Assembly: GCF_018282095.1 (NCBI RefSeq)
Contig: NZ_CP074127.1
Coordinates: 1-64,000 of the forward strand
Direction of reading: 5' to 3'
DNA from: Pseudovibrio brasiliensis
Lineage (GTDB): Bacteria > Pseudomonadota > Alphaproteobacteria > Rhizobiales > Stappiaceae
Length of the DNA stretch: 64,000 nt
Positions 1-7,484 of the stretch are shown piece by piece; the stretch's first letter is position 1; each line of letters begins with the position of its first letter. The notes under the pieces were generated by a model. It saw only the letters and a program-made list of their open reading frames with translations, did no database searches and was not told the origin of the DNA. A program made the position numbers and the translations under genes.

Positions 1-30
1 TTGGGTTTCCCCTCGGTGAATGGGTTTGCT

Positions 31-1332
31 ATGCAAAGCACCGGTGTTGCGGCCTTCCGCAAAATGACACCCGGCATGTTGGAAAGCCAGCGACTGGCTA
101 TGGCGAATGACATCGTCAAAACAACAAAGGCCGAGGTGGCAATCACTCTCAAAAAGGCAGCCCCAGCCATGGGGATTGACGGAACTGCCTATCATATTCT
201 GGATATCCTGATCGGTCTGACGCGGGCCGACGACTGGAAACAGGACCGCCGTCCGCTGGTGGCAATCTCCAATGAAAAGCTGGCGGAGTATGTGCGCCGT
301 TCGACCCGTACCGTGATCCGCGCGCTCAAGCGGTTGGTTGAAGCGGGTATCCTTGCCTATCGTGACAGCTCCACTGGCCGGCGCTTCATCTACCGCAACG
401 ATGCAAGCGGTGAGATTGACCGAGGGTATGGTTTTGATTTTTCACCGGCACGCCAGCGCATTGCGGAAATCAAGCAGATTGGAGACGCCTTCCAGGCAAG
501 ACTACGTGCTGAGCAGGAAGCAAAGCGGACTGTGAACCGGTTGTCCCGAGCAATCGTTGACGCCTGCCGTACGGGTCAGAGCGACGGAGTCGATTGCGAA
601 GTTTATCTTCAGGAGCTGACAGCTCTCATGGACACACCAATGATGGTTGTGGAGCGTGCTGAAAAGATTTCCGAGCTCTATGAAGTTGTGATTGCTGATC
701 TGGCAGCGGCACAAGAAGGGGAGACTCAAACAGCTGATAATTCAGATAAAACTACTGCAATGTCAGGCGACCATGACATCGATGTCACCCCTTATAATAT
801 TACAACCCCTCTAACTCCTATAAATAGTAAACAACGGCAGCCATCTTATGATGGCTACTCAAATACTAACTTCGCTTCTAACGAAGCTCAAAAGATTGCT
901 CTTGAAAAAGATCAATCAAGCAAATTTTCTGCCAAATCCAACGGCACAACTCAACTGCAATCTCAGCAAGAAACCCAGTTGGATAACGGCTTAAGTGAGC
1001 ATTTATCGGCTATTTCCATTGGTTTGATCGACAGTGCAACCGCACAAACCCAAGAAATTCTAGGTATGCCCTTCTCCAGTTGGTTCGACTTGCTGCAAAG
1101 CGCCGAACAGTTGCGATTGGCCATCGGTTTGTCGGAGGATGGCTGGAAACAGGCAATCCTGACACTGGGTGAGAGAATGGCAGCCGCTGTTTTGGTGGTC
1201 ACCGTTGAAAAGACCCTGCGCGATCCAGAAGGCATCTCCAGACCAGCTGGTTACTTCCGCGCCTGTGTTGACCGGGCAAAAGACGGCAAACTTGCCCTGC
1301 ATAAGTCACTTTACGGACTGGCTCTTGCGTAA
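31..1332 (+). CDS. repC: plasmid replication initiator RepC
   Basis: RepC is the initiator of repABC plasmids and chromids of Alphaproteobacteria; it binds an origin inside its own coding sequence. The 433-residue protein has the winged-helix N-terminal half (residues about 30-135, with a helix-turn-helix around RSTRTVIRALKRL) and the conserved C-terminal end reading PAGYFRACVDRAKDG...LYGLA. The ATG at 31 gives the usual MQ-x-GVAAFRKMTPG start; the frame is open to base 1 (TTG), so a few more N-terminal codons are possible. The middle of the gene (about 730-960) is AT-rich and linker-like, as expected for the embedded oriV. repA and repB would lie just upstream, outside the window. It is convergent with a Nudix pseudogene, overlapping its end by about 22 bp. 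Confidence 0.93.
   Translation: MQSTGVAAFRKMTPGMLESQRLAMANDIVKTTKAEVAITLKKAAPAMGIDGTAYHILDILIGLTRADDWKQDRRPLVAISNEKLAEYVRRSTRTVIRALKRLVEAGILAYRDSSTGRRFIYRNDASGEIDRGYGFDFSPARQRIAEIKQIGDAFQARLRAEQEAKRTVNRLSRAIVDACRTGQSDGVDCEVYLQELTALMDTPMMVVERAEKISELYEVVIADLAAAQEGETQTADNSDKTTAMSGDHDIDVTPYNITTPLTPINSKQRQPSYDGYSNTNFASNEAQKIALEKDQSSKFSAKSNGTTQLQSQQETQLDNGLSEHLSAISIGLIDSATAQTQEILGMPFSSWFDLLQSAEQLRLAIGLSEDGWKQAILTLGERMAAAVLVVTVEKTLRDPEGISRPAGYFRACVDRAKDGKLALHKSLYGLALA
775..960 (+). other. candidate origin of replication (oriV) within repC
   Basis: This stretch inside repC is clearly richer in A+T than the rest of the gene and encodes low-complexity protein (many Asn, Ser, Gln, Lys). It carries a perfect inverted repeat agccatc-ttat-gatggct (839-856) and a second one, gcttc-taac-gaagc (874-887). 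In repABC replicons the origin is known to lie in an AT-rich segment inside repC. That this stretch is the origin is inference from position and composition. Confidence 0.55.
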
Positions 1333-1823
1333 AGGTCGGGGGCTTCTGTTTCCTGCGACGTCGGCAGATTGATCCGCAGGTGAGGCGTTGGGGTGCGGTT
1401 GATGAACTCGTCTTCAATCAGGTCCAACATTTGGCGCTGGCCCGGAAAACTAACAAGCGCTTTTGCATCAGCAAACGAGAACTACTGATAGGCATCGTGT
1501 TCTTTGTTGAGCGTGACCGGAGTATTCCGTGAGACATGTGAGACAAAGACCAGAAGAATGGAGAAGCTGTTCTGTTCAGGAACGTAAAAACGGATATCTG
1601 CATCAGCAGACCAGAGGTCCTTGAGAATTACACCGGTCTCTTCTTGTACTTCGCGGATCATAGCTTGCCAGGCTGTTTCATCTCCTTCAATGCCTCCAGA
1701 AATCTGGCTCCAAGTATGAACGGGTGGTTTGGTGCGGCGCAATAGCAGGACCAGAGGTTCTTCATTAACCTTGTCGATCAGAAACACAGTCGCGGCACTA
1801 CAAAAGACAGGAACTTTGGACAT
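1311..1823 (-). pseudogene. Nudix hydrolase gene interrupted by an amber codon
   Basis: Read leftward from ATG 1823, this encodes a Nudix protein with a complete Nudix box (GGIEGDETAWQAMIREVQEETG). It stops at a TAG at about 1479-1481, right after HDAYQ. The frame then continues open for 56 more codons (FSFADAKALVSFPGQRQMLDL..., PHLRINL...) to a TAA at 1311-1313. This matches the neighbouring intact Nudix protein (1904-2419) residue by residue, where the same position reads HDAYQ-W-FSFDDAMELFSFPGQRR. A single TGG-to-TAG change thus explains the break. Full length would be 170 residues, as in the paralogue (171). The last 22 bp overlap the end of repC. It is a recent pseudogene, or the truncated 113-residue form may still fold. 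Readthrough is possible but unsupported. Confidence 0.85.
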
Positions 1824-1903
1824 AATGACTCTTTGAAACTACTCAAAAGGTCAGAGTAGCTTTGGAGCCTGTTAAAGCCAAGACTGTGCAAACCACGCTT
1901 TGC

Positions 1904-2419
1904 TCAGCCTGTTGTTTCTTCAATGTCAGTGGCTGCAATATCTCGCCGCCCAGATAAATCGATCCGAAGATGCGGGCTTGCTTTTCGTGCTACGAACTCT
2001 GAGTGGAGATATTCAAGAACACGGCGCTGGCCGGGAAAGCTGAACAGCTCCATGGCGTCGTCGAATGAAAACCACTGATAGGCATCGTGCTCTTCGTTGA
2101 TGGTGATTGGCGTTTCGCTGGAAATGAAGGAAACGAATACGGGAAGTTTCTGGATGATGTTCTTTTCCGGAACATAGAACTCTTCGCAAAGATCTGCGGA
2201 CCAGAGTTCGGTGAGAACCAAACCGGTTTCCTCTTTCACCTCACGCAATGCTGCTTCCCAACCAGTCTCATTTGGTTCAACCTTGCCAGCGACCTGACAC
2301 CAGGCTCCGAGCAGAGTATGAGCGCGGCGCATAAGCAAGACCTGTGGCTCCTCTGCATTCAAGTCGAGAAGAAAAACAGAAACAGCATTGCTAAGAATGG
2401 GAATATTGTTGGGGCGCAT
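1904..2419 (-). CDS. Nudix hydrolase
   Basis: A 171-residue Nudix-family pyrophosphohydrolase, cleaving nucleoside diphosphates linked to another group (substrate not predictable). The Nudix box GX5EX7REUXEEXGU is intact: GKVEPNETGWEAALREVKEETGL, around residues 46-68. The C-terminal part (HDAYQWFSFDDA...FPGQRRVLEYL) is shared with the broken paralogue next to it on the same strand, so the two are a tandem duplication. There is only a weak Shine-Dalgarno sequence before ATG 2419. No cofactor or partner gene is visible nearby. Confidence 0.88.
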   Translation of the reverse strand: MRPNNIPILSNAVSVFLLDLNAEEPQVLLMRRAHTLLGAWCQVAGKVEPNETGWEAALREVKEETGLVLTELWSADLCEEFYVPEKNIIQKLPVFVSFISSETPITINEEHDAYQWFSFDDAMELFSFPGQRRVLEYLHSEFVARKASPHLRIDLSGRRDIAATDIEETTG

Positions 2420-2488
2420 GAGTAACTCATAAAATATAGATCCAATAGACCATGAGCATACTCAGAGAAAAGTCAGAATCCAAGAGAG

Positions 2489-2522
2489 GCAAAAGGCAGG
2501 AGATCACTCCCCTGCCCTTTTG
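2489..2522 (-). terminator. hairpin downstream of acr3
   Basis: On the minus strand, just after the acr3 stop (2526), the sequence forms a stem GGCAGG/CCTGCC with a small G-rich bulge, followed by TTTTGCCTCTC. It looks like a rho-independent terminator of moderate strength for the arsR-acr3 operon. Confidence 0.5.
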
Positions 2523-2525
2523 AGT

Positions 2526-3575
2526 TTATGTTTTTGAATGAGCAGTTGAAGCTGAGACCTGGTCGTCGCTGGAAAATTGGCCGCGGGTTCGATTGGCATA
2601 AGAAACCAACGCCAACATCACCGGAACTTCAACCAGCACACCAACGATGGTTGCCAATGCGGCGCCGGAGGTGACACCGAACAGGCTGATTGCAACAGCA
2701 ACGGCGAGCTCGAAGAAGTTGGAGGCGCCGATCATGGCACCCGGCGCTGCAACATTATGCGGCTGACGCCATTTCTTCATCCAGAAGTAAGTGACATAGA
2801 AAATCAACACGGTCTGGATCAACAGCGGAATCGCGATCAACACGATGTCTGCTGGTGAGGCAATGATGTTGTTGGCCTGAAGGCCGAATAGAATGAACAC
2901 AGTTCCAACCAGACCAGCTATGGAGAATGGTTTCATGCCAGCGCTGAAGGATGAAAGATGTTCTTTGTCTTTAAGCGCAATGCGGGTCAACCACCCTGCC
3001 CCCAATGGTAGCGCAACAAACAACGCAGTTGAAACGAGCAGAACATCCCACGGTACGATGATGTTTGACACATCCAGCAAGAATGCGGCGATCGGAGCAA
3101 AAGCAAAGATCATGATCAAATCATTGGTCGCGACTTGCGCAACGGTGTAACTCGCATTGCCTTTTGTGAGGTAAGACCAGACAAACACCATCGCGGTACA
3201 AGGCGCAACGCCGAGCAAGATCATGCCTGCGATGTACTGATCAGCAAGTTCAGCCGGAATGAAAGGCGCAAACAGATGGCGCATGAACAGCACGGCCAGT
3301 GCCGCCATGGTGAACGGCTTGACCAGCCAGTTCATAGCAAGCGTTACGATGAGGCCTTTAGGTTTCACAAAGCAGTTGCGCACTTCGGTGAATTCGACCT
3401 GGACCATCATTGGGTAGATCATCAACCAGATGAGAACCGCGATGACCAGGTTAATGCCGCCAATTTGCAGATCCCCGATGAACTGAAACAGTCCGGGTTG
3501 AAGAAGCCCTGCACCTACCCCAAGTGCCATCGCGAGACCTACCCAAACTGAGAGGTAGCGTTCGAAAGTACCCAT
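2526..3575 (-). CDS. acr3: arsenite efflux permease, ACR3 family
   Basis: A 349-residue membrane protein with about ten transmembrane segments. The stretch [20 protein letters not shown][12 protein letters not shown] contains the Cys and charged/polar residues typical of the ACR3 (BART superfamily) arsenite/antimonite exporters, and [11 protein letters not shown] near residue 60 is also family-typical. It pumps As(III) out of the cell with proton antiport. It lies 46 bp downstream of arsR on the same strand, with an ArsR-type inverted repeat in between. No arsenate reductase (arsC) or arsH is visible, so the operon would deal with As(III) directly or depend on a reductase elsewhere. Confidence 0.93.
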   Translation of the reverse strand: MGTFERYLSVWVGLAMALGVGAGLLQPGLFQFIGDLQIGGINLVIAVLIWLMIYPMMVQVEFTEVRNCFVKPKGLIVTLAMNWLVKPFTMAALAVLFMRHLFAPFIPAELADQYIAGMILLGVAPCTAMVFVWSYLTKGNASYTVAQVATNDLIMIFAFAPIAAFLLDVSNIIVPWDVLLVSTALFVALPLGAGWLTRIALKDKEHLSSFSAGMKPFSIAGLVGTVFILFGLQANNIIASPADIVLIAIPLLIQTVLIFYVTYFWMKKWRQPHNVAAPGAMIGASNFFELAVAVAISLFGVTSGAALATIVGVLVEVPVMLALVSYANRTRGQFSSDDQVSASTAHSKT

Positions 3576-3588
3576 GATTTCTCCTGTC

Positions 3589-3606
3589 TATCGTCGATAG
3601 ACGATA
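3589..3606. promoter_or_regulatory. ArsR-type operator between arsR and acr3
   Basis: A perfect inverted repeat, tatcgtc-gata-gacgata, ends about 14 bp before the acr3 start codon (3575). Its half-site (ATCGT/ACGAT) is the same as in the larger palindrome upstream of arsR. It is therefore likely a second binding site for the same regulator, giving acr3 extra control. Confidence 0.7.
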
Positions 3607-3621
3607 TGTTCTGGCAAATTT

Positions 3622-3948
3622 TTAGATCTTGAAACTGCTTTCAAAGAGGAAGTTGAAGCTTTTGAGTTCAGCTCGATTGACTGAGTAGCAAACACGTGGA
3701 CGCTGGACCTCTGCCAGTATGAAGCCTGCATCCTTAAGAATTCGAAGATGTTCGGACACGGTCGATTGCGCGAGCCCGATAGAGTTGACGAGATCACCAC
3801 CAACGCAACCCGGTTGGGCAGCCATGATCTTGAGAAGGCGAACCCGCGCAGGATGCGCCAGTGCTTTCGCTTGCAAGGCCAGCTTTTCTTCCTCCTCTTC
3901 ATTGAGAGAAGTAGGTGTAAATTCGGCTACACAGGTGGTGTCTGTCAT
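3622..3948 (-). CDS. arsR: ArsR family metalloregulator
   Basis: A winged-helix repressor of 108 residues when started at ATG 3948 (MTDTTCVAEF). The HTH core reads LAHPARVRLLKIMA...GGDLVNSIGLAQSTVSEHLRILKDAGFI. An ATG at 3990 would add 14 residues, but that segment is the operator palindrome itself, so the shorter start is preferred even though its Shine-Dalgarno (GGA) is weak. Cysteines at residue 6, in PGCVGG and in RVCYS could bind As(III); the classical ELCVCDL motif is absent, so the sensor site is atypical. It probably represses itself and acr3 and lets go on As(III) binding. Confidence 0.88.
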   Translation of the reverse strand: MTDTTCVAEFTPTSLNEEEEEKLALQAKALAHPARVRLLKIMAAQPGCVGGDLVNSIGLAQSTVSEHLRILKDAGFILAEVQRPRVCYSVNRAELKSFNFLFESSFKI

Positions 3949-3958
3949 CGTTGATTCC

Positions 3959-3982
3959 GTATATCGTCGATAAACGATATAC
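3959..3982. promoter_or_regulatory. ArsR-type operator and promoter of arsR
   Basis: The perfect 9-bp inverted repeat gtatatcgt-N6-acgatatac lies 11 bp before the arsR start. On the minus strand a plausible promoter (TTGCCA, 17-bp spacer, TATATC) has its -10 box inside the palindrome, so binding would block transcription. Confidence 0.7.
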
Positions 3983-4015
3983 TCCTGCATTGGATGATTG
4001 GCAAGAGGTTTGTGT

Positions 4016-4060
4016 GTTGACAGCTGTCAACTTTTTTTACGCCAAGTTGACAGCTGTAAA
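4016..4060. promoter_or_regulatory. two palindromes GTTGACAGCTGTCAAC upstream of arsR
   Basis: 4016-4031 is a perfect 16-bp palindrome. 4046-4059 repeats it with one change (GTTGACAGCTGTAA). The two start 30 bp apart, i.e. about three helical turns, as expected for cooperative binding. They lie upstream of the arsR promoter and after the 3' end of the peroxidase-like gene. The same motif recurs at 6442-6454 and, inside a gene, at 8312-8324. The regulator is unknown. Confidence 0.6.
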
Positions 4061-4078
4061 GTCCCTCTCCTACTCGCC

Positions 4079-4681
4079 TTATCGGGCCGTCGAGTGATAT
4101 TCGGGATTTGGTTGCATACCCGTTGCAGAGGCCATGCGATTGGACATGGAGAAGAACGCTGCTACCTCACAAATGTCCCAGATGTCTTCCTCAGTGAACC
4201 CAGCATCGCGAAGTTGCTGGCGATCCCCCTCCCCTATCTCAGAGGAGGACTTTGCCACCTTGGTCGCGAAGTCGAGCATGATCCGTTGCTTCTTGGTTAG
4301 GTCTGCATAGCGATAGTTCATCACCATTGCTTCTCCCAGTTCAGGCTTGTTGGAGTACTCACGAACAGCAGCTCCATGGGCAACCTGGCAGTACCAACAG
4401 GAGTTGATGGAAGACACGGTCACCGCAATCATCTCCCTCTCTAGTTTGGAGACACCGGACTCCCCAAGCATCAGCTCGTTGTACATCTGAGAAAAAGCGC
4501 GCAGTTTGTCTGGGCGGTGTGCAAAGGCGATCAATACGTTTGGAATTAGACCGAGCTTGCTTTGGCATTTCCCGAAAAGTTCTTGAATGTCATCGGGGAG
4601 TGGGTCTGGCAATGAAAGGTTGAGCGCAGTTGGATGCTTAAGGCTTGCGCTCTCAATCTTTGGAAAATCAGTTTCTGTCAT
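4079..4681 (-). CDS. peroxidase-related (AhpD/CMD-like) protein
   Basis: A 200-residue carboxymuconolactone decarboxylase/AhpD-fold protein of the peroxidase-related type. The redox motif is SINSCWYCQVAHGAAVR (CxxC followed by a His three residues after the second Cys), as in AhpD, where the cysteines cycle between thiol and disulfide. The start at 4681 is set by a strong GGAGGG seven to eight bases upstream; an ATG at 4699 has no such site. It lies upstream of arsR on the same strand but separated by about 130 bp with palindromes, so it is probably a separate unit. The natural substrate is unknown. Confidence 0.82.
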   Translation of the reverse strand: MTETDFPKIESASLKHPTALNLSLPDPLPDDIQELFGKCQSKLGLIPNVLIAFAHRPDKLRAFSQMYNELMLGESGVSKLEREMIAVTVSSINSCWYCQVAHGAAVREYSNKPELGEAMVMNYRYADLTKKQRIMLDFATKVAKSSSEIGEGDRQQLRDAGFTEEDIWDICEVAAFFSMSNRMASATGMQPNPEYHSTAR

Positions 4682-4734
4682 AATTGGTCCCTCCTCCATC
4701 GCGTTAGATTACCTCTGAAAGGAGAGCAAAGAAA

Positions 4735-4762
4735 ACCCACCTTCTGAGGCAAGAAGGTGGGT
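4735..4762 (-). terminator. rho-independent terminator after the msrQ-like gene
   Basis: An 11-bp perfect stem (acccaccttct / agaaggtgggt) with a 6-base loop, followed on the minus strand by TTTTCTTTG. It lies 22 bp past the stop of the msrQ-like gene. Confidence 0.85.
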
Positions 4763-4783
4763 GAGTTTGGTGTTTGCTTGGGA

Positions 4784-5392
4784 TTAAGCGTGGGCGGTGA
4801 GTTTTCTCTCTTTTCTCTTATTGGTGACGTGCATGTATCTGTAAGCCTGAAGCAGGATGAGTGGTGTGAAGTGGACTAAGGCCGGACCGATTTTGAAGTC
4901 CAACAGGATCCAGTGGGCCAGCACTAATGCAGCTGCTGGATAGGCAAGTTTTTGAAGGCTCTTCCAACTTCTTCCAAGTTTGGAGATAGACCAGTCATTG
5001 CTGGTGATCGTCAGAGGAATGAAAATCAGTGACGCAAGCCAACCCGTCCAGATGCCGATTTTGACAAGGTCTTCAAGGATGGGGCCAAGTGAACCTTTGT
5101 CGAGAAGATAAATGGCAAGGTGAAGCGCGGCGTAACAGCCAGCGGCAACACCAATGTAGCGACGCCGTGCAAGCAGCCAACGCACCCAACGTTGTCCTTT
5201 TGTCAGGAACATCAGCGGGGTGATCATCAAGCTAACTATGAGAAAACGCGCTGCGAATTCTCCGGAAGGATGGAGCAGGTGCTCCAGTTTTTCGCCTTCA
5301 CGAAGTAGCCCGCCAATGATGGGAAGTCCTGGCAGAGCTAGAATAAACCAGAAAGTATACGGCGAGTTCCAAAGTGCGCGAAGGTAATACAT
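4784..5392 (-). CDS. MsrQ/YedZ-like haem membrane protein
   Basis: A 202-residue protein with about five or six transmembrane segments of the ferric-reductase-like domain. His residues in the segments YIGVAAGCYAALHLAIYLL and ALVLAHWILLDF are placed as haem ligands in MsrQ (the quinol-linked haem partner that reduces periplasmic methionine sulfoxide reductase MsrP). The start at 5392 (MYYLRALWNSPYTFWF) places the first membrane segment right at the N terminus; an in-frame ATG at 5518 would add 42 residues of non-membrane, family-foreign sequence. No msrP gene lies beside it, which is unusual, so its electron acceptor is uncertain. Confidence 0.75.
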   Translation of the reverse strand: MYYLRALWNSPYTFWFILALPGLPIIGGLLREGEKLEHLLHPSGEFAARFLIVSLMITPLMFLTKGQRWVRWLLARRRYIGVAAGCYAALHLAIYLLDKGSLGPILEDLVKIGIWTGWLASLIFIPLTITSNDWSISKLGRSWKSLQKLAYPAAALVLAHWILLDFKIGPALVHFTPLILLQAYRYMHVTNKRKERKLTAHA

Positions 5393-5425
5393 GATAGCCC
5401 GAGTAGTTTTGCAGTAAGTGGTGGT

Positions 5426-5477
5426 GCACACTGCTGATTTCGCGGTGTTGGGGTTACGTGGGAGATCAGCAGTGTGC
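5426..5477. repeat. 13-bp inverted repeat upstream of msrQ-like gene
   Basis: gcacactgctgat (5426-5438) is repeated exactly inverted as atcagcagtgtgc (5465-5477), with 26 bases between. It lies 34 bp upstream of the msrQ-like start, so in its leader RNA it would form a 13-bp stem. It may be a regulatory leader or a split operator. Confidence 0.6.
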
Positions 5478-5972
5478 GGTCGATTGCGACTGCGGTGTCC
5501 GCTTTCAACCTTGTTCAAACACTGGCCCAGCCCAACATTTTCAGCAAGAAATCAGATGTAACGAAATGTCGTCGGGACCTGTAAAAGAGATTAAACAGCG
5601 ACTGCGGTAACCATCGAGTGACAGTTCAAGCCTCTGAAACAACACAGGTTTTCGATGTGTCCATAGATGGAGGTACAACTCCGTCCGATATTGGTTCCAT
5701 TTTGACAGCTCTGAGTGATTACACTTTAACAAGAGTTGTGGCGATCTTGATGCAAACGTTGTTGCAAACGCTTCGAAATGGTGTGTGTGCTCTGCTGTCC
5801 TGGGGAAGGTGATAGTGGTGATCTAGCAGATAAGAAGCTTCTGAATGAATGTTGGCAAGAAGCTTGAAGGTGGAATGAGACCGATTAAGGCCTCATCTGT
5901 TGCAGCCAACAATGGTTCTTACAGTGGCTGTTCCATCTTTCTGAGTCTCTTTGATAGTGTACCTGACCATGA

Positions 5973-5988
5973 GTTGTCAGCTGACAAC
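5973..5988. promoter_or_regulatory. 16-bp palindrome GTTGTCAGCTGACAAC
   Basis: A perfect palindrome in the gene-free region, built on the same GTTG...CAGCTG...CAAC frame as the sites at 4016 and 6442 but with two inner bases swapped. Function unknown. Confidence 0.45.
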
Positions 5989-6008
5989 ATGATGCAAATC
6001 AGAAAGAA

Positions 6009-6039
6009 CGGCGCTCTGATTTTGTAGCTCCGAGCGCCG
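6009..6039 (-). terminator. hairpin after the SHOCT gene
   Basis: An 8-bp perfect stem (cggcgctc / gagcgccg) with a 15-base loop, followed on the minus strand by TTCTTTCT. It lies just past the stop (6052) of the SHOCT-domain gene and is probably its terminator. Confidence 0.55.
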
Positions 6040-6051
6040 ATGAAACTCAGT

Positions 6052-6312
6052 TTACAGGTTCAGACGAAGGACCTGAGACCGTTTTTGATACTCCTCTTCA
6101 TCAATTTCACCCTTCGCGAAACGTCTACTTAGGATGTCCAGTGCTTCGGAATTTGACGATCTTGGTTGCTCTGGTTCGGTAGCCTTTGTTGTGCTTGAAC
6201 CGCCAAAGTAGCCATAGGACCGAGCGATCAGAAAGCCGATTATGAGCAAAAGAATGAGTACGATTGGGAACGGGAAGAAGTGGAATCCGTGTATTCCAGC
6301 CTGATGAAACAT
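6052..6312 (-). CDS. SHOCT-domain small membrane protein
   Basis: An 86-residue protein. Residues about 13-33 (FPIVLILLLIIGFLIARSYGYF) form one transmembrane helix, followed by a short linker and a C-terminal SHOCT motif (EALDILSRRFAKGEIDEEEYQKRSQVL). SHOCT modules are short helical tails common on small membrane proteins of unknown role. The start has a good AAGGAG seven bases upstream (minus strand). It stands alone on its strand between gene-free regions. Confidence 0.85.
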   Translation of the reverse strand: MFHQAGIHGFHFFPFPIVLILLLIIGFLIARSYGYFGGSSTTKATEPEQPRSSNSEALDILSRRFAKGEIDEEEYQKRSQVLRLNL

Positions 6313-6439
6313 AGTGATCTCCTTGGTGTATATTAGGCATCACTACAATGGGGAGCGCAGCTTTTGGTTTCAAATTTCAATTGTAATCAACTGTCTCAGG
6401 CCTGACTGTCGTGGTGAAACCGTTACACTTTTATAAAAG

Positions 6440-6456
6440 TGGACAGCTGTCAACTT
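6440..6456. promoter_or_regulatory. GACAGCTGTC palindrome upstream of the STAS-like gene
   Basis: The sequence aaagtGGACAGCTGTCaactttt contains the core of the palindrome found twice upstream of arsR, here with one mismatch in the outer arm. It lies about 110 bp before the STAS-like gene (6563). Confidence 0.5.
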
Positions 6457-6562
6457 TTCAGTTGGCAGGTGATTTCCAAATTATCTCGAAACTATGAGGC
6501 CGCCGAAACAGGATAGAAGGTGGAGTTCGGGTACTATTCCGGCCAACGAAAGAGGTGCCAGA

Positions 6563-6928
6563 ATGATCAAAAAACTTCCTGAAAGTTCTGAGAATGTGCT
6601 CGGGTTTGAGGTCGATGGAAAAGTCGATATCACCGAGGAATTGAACCTGATTTCTCAGGTAGAAGAGGTGCTGGACAAGCATGCCAAGGTCAGCGTTCTG
6701 GTGATTTTGAATGAAAAAGCTCACTGGGGTATCGAGGCTGGATACGAAGATTTGAAGTGGGCGATGACCCATGCAAAGAGCTTTCACCGGATTGCAATTG
6801 TCTCTGATCGGAAGATTTGGGAGTGGCTTGTGGCGATGGATAGTCCATTCGCAGCGATGCTCGGCATAGGCGAAAAGCACTTCGATATGGCAAATCTGGA
6901 CAAGGCTTGGGAGTGGGTGAAGGAGTGA
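6563..6928 (+). CDS. SpoIIAA-like (STAS/SEC14-type) protein
   Basis: A 121-residue cytoplasmic protein of the SpoIIAA-like family (formerly DUF3478). It shows the typical pattern GFEVDGKVDITEEL at the N terminus, then SVLVILNEKAHWGIEAGYEDLKWAMTHAKSFHRIAIVSDRKIWEW and a C-terminal helix DKAWEWVKE. Members are small lipid- or stress-linked proteins without a proven reaction. The start at 6563 is chosen for the AAAGAGGTG site upstream. The next gene, a thioesterase, follows 31 bp later on the same strand, so the two are probably co-transcribed. Confidence 0.85.
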   Translation: MIKKLPESSENVLGFEVDGKVDITEELNLISQVEEVLDKHAKVSVLVILNEKAHWGIEAGYEDLKWAMTHAKSFHRIAIVSDRKIWEWLVAMDSPFAAMLGIGEKHFDMANLDKAWEWVKE

Positions 6929-6959
6929 TTTTGCCGCTCCGTCGCCACTGGAAAATACC

Positions 6960-7373
6960 ATGATCGAGACCTATCGAGGCGTCGTCTATCCCTATCAACT
7001 GGACCACATGGGGCACATGAATGTGCAGTGGTACACGGAGAAATTTGATGAGGCCAACTGGCATCTGTTCTCTCTTGTCGGGCTAACTTCAGCATACTTC
7101 AGAGAGCATAATCGGGGCATGGCAGCGGTACAGCAAACCACGAAATACCAAGCGGAAGCTTTGGCTGGAGATCTCCTTTTTTGCAGGTCCGGGCTGACGG
7201 ATATTCATGAGAAGACGCTCTATATCCTGCATGAAATGTATAACGCGGAAACGCAAAAACTACTTGCAACGACGGAGCTGATTTGCGCTCATTTGGATCG
7301 GGAGGCTCGTCACGCCTGCCCATTTCCTCCAACCATCAAAGAGACTGCTGCGCCTCTGCTCATCAAGGAATGA
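6960..7373 (+). CDS. hotdog-fold acyl-CoA thioesterase
   Basis: A 137-residue single-hotdog protein of the 4-hydroxybenzoyl-CoA thioesterase/YbgC type. The motif YPYQLDHMGHMNVQWYTEKFDEANW contains the catalytic Asp (LDHMGHMN) that starts the long helix of this family. It hydrolyses acyl-CoA thioesters; the natural acyl group cannot be told from sequence. It lies 31 bp after the SpoIIAA-like gene. Confidence 0.87.
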   Translation: MIETYRGVVYPYQLDHMGHMNVQWYTEKFDEANWHLFSLVGLTSAYFREHNRGMAAVQQTTKYQAEALAGDLLFCRSGLTDIHEKTLYILHEMYNAETQKLLATTELICAHLDREARHACPFPPTIKETAAPLLIKE

Positions 7374-7484
7374 GTAGGTCCTTGATGGTGTTTCAGGACG
7401 TGTTTTAGGTCCTATTTCAAGATCTAGGTCGCGACCTACATTTCGAACTTCCATGGTTTCTGCAGGAAATCAAGGAGTTTGCAG

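Larger units (their letters stand above)
5393..6051. other. gene-free stretch of about 660 bp
   Basis: No convincing gene. It holds a long inverted repeat (5426-5477), a direct repeat ttgcaaacg near 5755-5770, a 16-bp palindrome (5973-5988) and a hairpin (6009-6039). Open frames of about 60 codons here have no ribosome binding site or recognisable motif. Confidence 0.6.

Noticed and set aside
5541-6027. three open frames of about 60 codons
   Set aside because: They lie in an empty region with inverted repeats; no start signals or motifs support them.
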